Positions 63,842 to 64,000 of a stretch of DNA of 64,000 nucleotides are shown in pieces. This stretch comes from Malaya genurostris (Eukaryota; Arthropoda; Insecta; Diptera; Culicidae). The stretch is from positions 234,299,336 to 234,363,335 of the forward strand of contig NC_080572.1 in NCBI RefSeq assembly GCF_030247185.1, read 5' to 3'. Under the pieces are notes generated by a model. That model saw only the letters and a list, made by a program, of their open reading frames with translations. It searched no databases and was not told the origin of the DNA. Numbering within the stretch: position 1 is the stretch's first letter; every line of letters starts with the position of its first letter. The position numbers and the translations under genes are program-made.

Positions 63842-64000
63842 GGGCGGCCCGTTTGGCATAAGGTCATTTGGCATAATACCGTTTGGCATAATACCGGTTG
63901 GCATAACGCTATTTGGCATAATGGTCTTTTGGCATAATAGTCTTTGGTATAATGCCATTTGTCATAACAATAATTGGATTTGTAAATTTTCGTTTGCGTT
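63842..64000. mobile_element. TTTGGCATAA-terminated element (copy 3), runs off the window
   Basis: About seven array units, then CATTTGTCATAACAATAATT and TTTTCGTTTGCGTT, matching the left-end order of copy 2 (61252-61320). The rest lies outside. Confidence 0.65.

Overview
The window looks like nuclear DNA of a repeat-rich dipteran, most likely a mosquito. It is AT-rich and intron-bearing. Its two recognisable host genes are insect families, split by long introns that are packed with transposons. Three separate lineages of IS630-Tc1-mariner elements with a DD37E catalytic spacing, a family first described in mosquitoes, fit the same reading. Species cannot be named from the sequence alone.

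Host genes. (1) A complete fused lobes (fdl) gene, a Golgi-type GH20 beta-N-acetylglucosaminidase, lies on + at 20553-28954. It has five coding exons with consistent splice phases (688 codons) and a 6.1 kb first coding intron. Candidate 5' untranslated or alternative first exons lie about 15 kb upstream, at up to 4685 and 5111-5162. (2) A 5'-complete, 3'-truncated nose-resistant-to-fluoxetine (NRF-6) type membrane acyltransferase runs on + from 39993 to at least 58721. Nine exons are phase-consistent (534 codons). The signal-peptide exon is separated from the rest by a 12.8 kb intron. The 3' exons are not in the window.

Mobile DNA fills most of the rest. 1-5.3 kb: a DD37E element split by a 1.18 kb non-autonomous element. 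5.36-6.67 kb: an intact DD37D (maT-like) transposon with a full-length transposase ORF. 6.8-11.6 kb: a degenerate minisatellite, a DD37E pseudo-element and a tRNA-like palindrome. 11.6-13.2 kb: a dead mariner carrying a hAT-like insertion. 13.3-18.7 kb: a long interspersed repeat ending in (TA)n, with a DD41D element sitting in the (TA)n tract. 21-25 kb (fdl intron): a DD34D mariner and a DD37E fragment. 30.5-33.3 kb: a DD37E element with its own MITE, then a tRNA-derived SINE. 35-38 kb: Harbinger-like and piggyBac-like non-autonomous elements. 40.7-52.2 kb (NRF-6 intron): a foldback DD41D derivative, a deeply nested stack of elements, another DD37E pseudo-element, and a 1.85 kb MITE with a hAT-like element inside. 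54-57.5 kb: more of the same interspersed repeat. 58.99-59.88 kb: a LINE RNase H fragment. 60.4-64 kb: elements ending in arrays of a TTTGGCATAA motif, a second SINE, and inverted minisatellite arrays.

Insertion order can often be read from target-site duplications, and in two places from an uninterrupted paralogue elsewhere in the window. No rRNA, functional tRNA, CRISPR or prokaryotic feature is seen.
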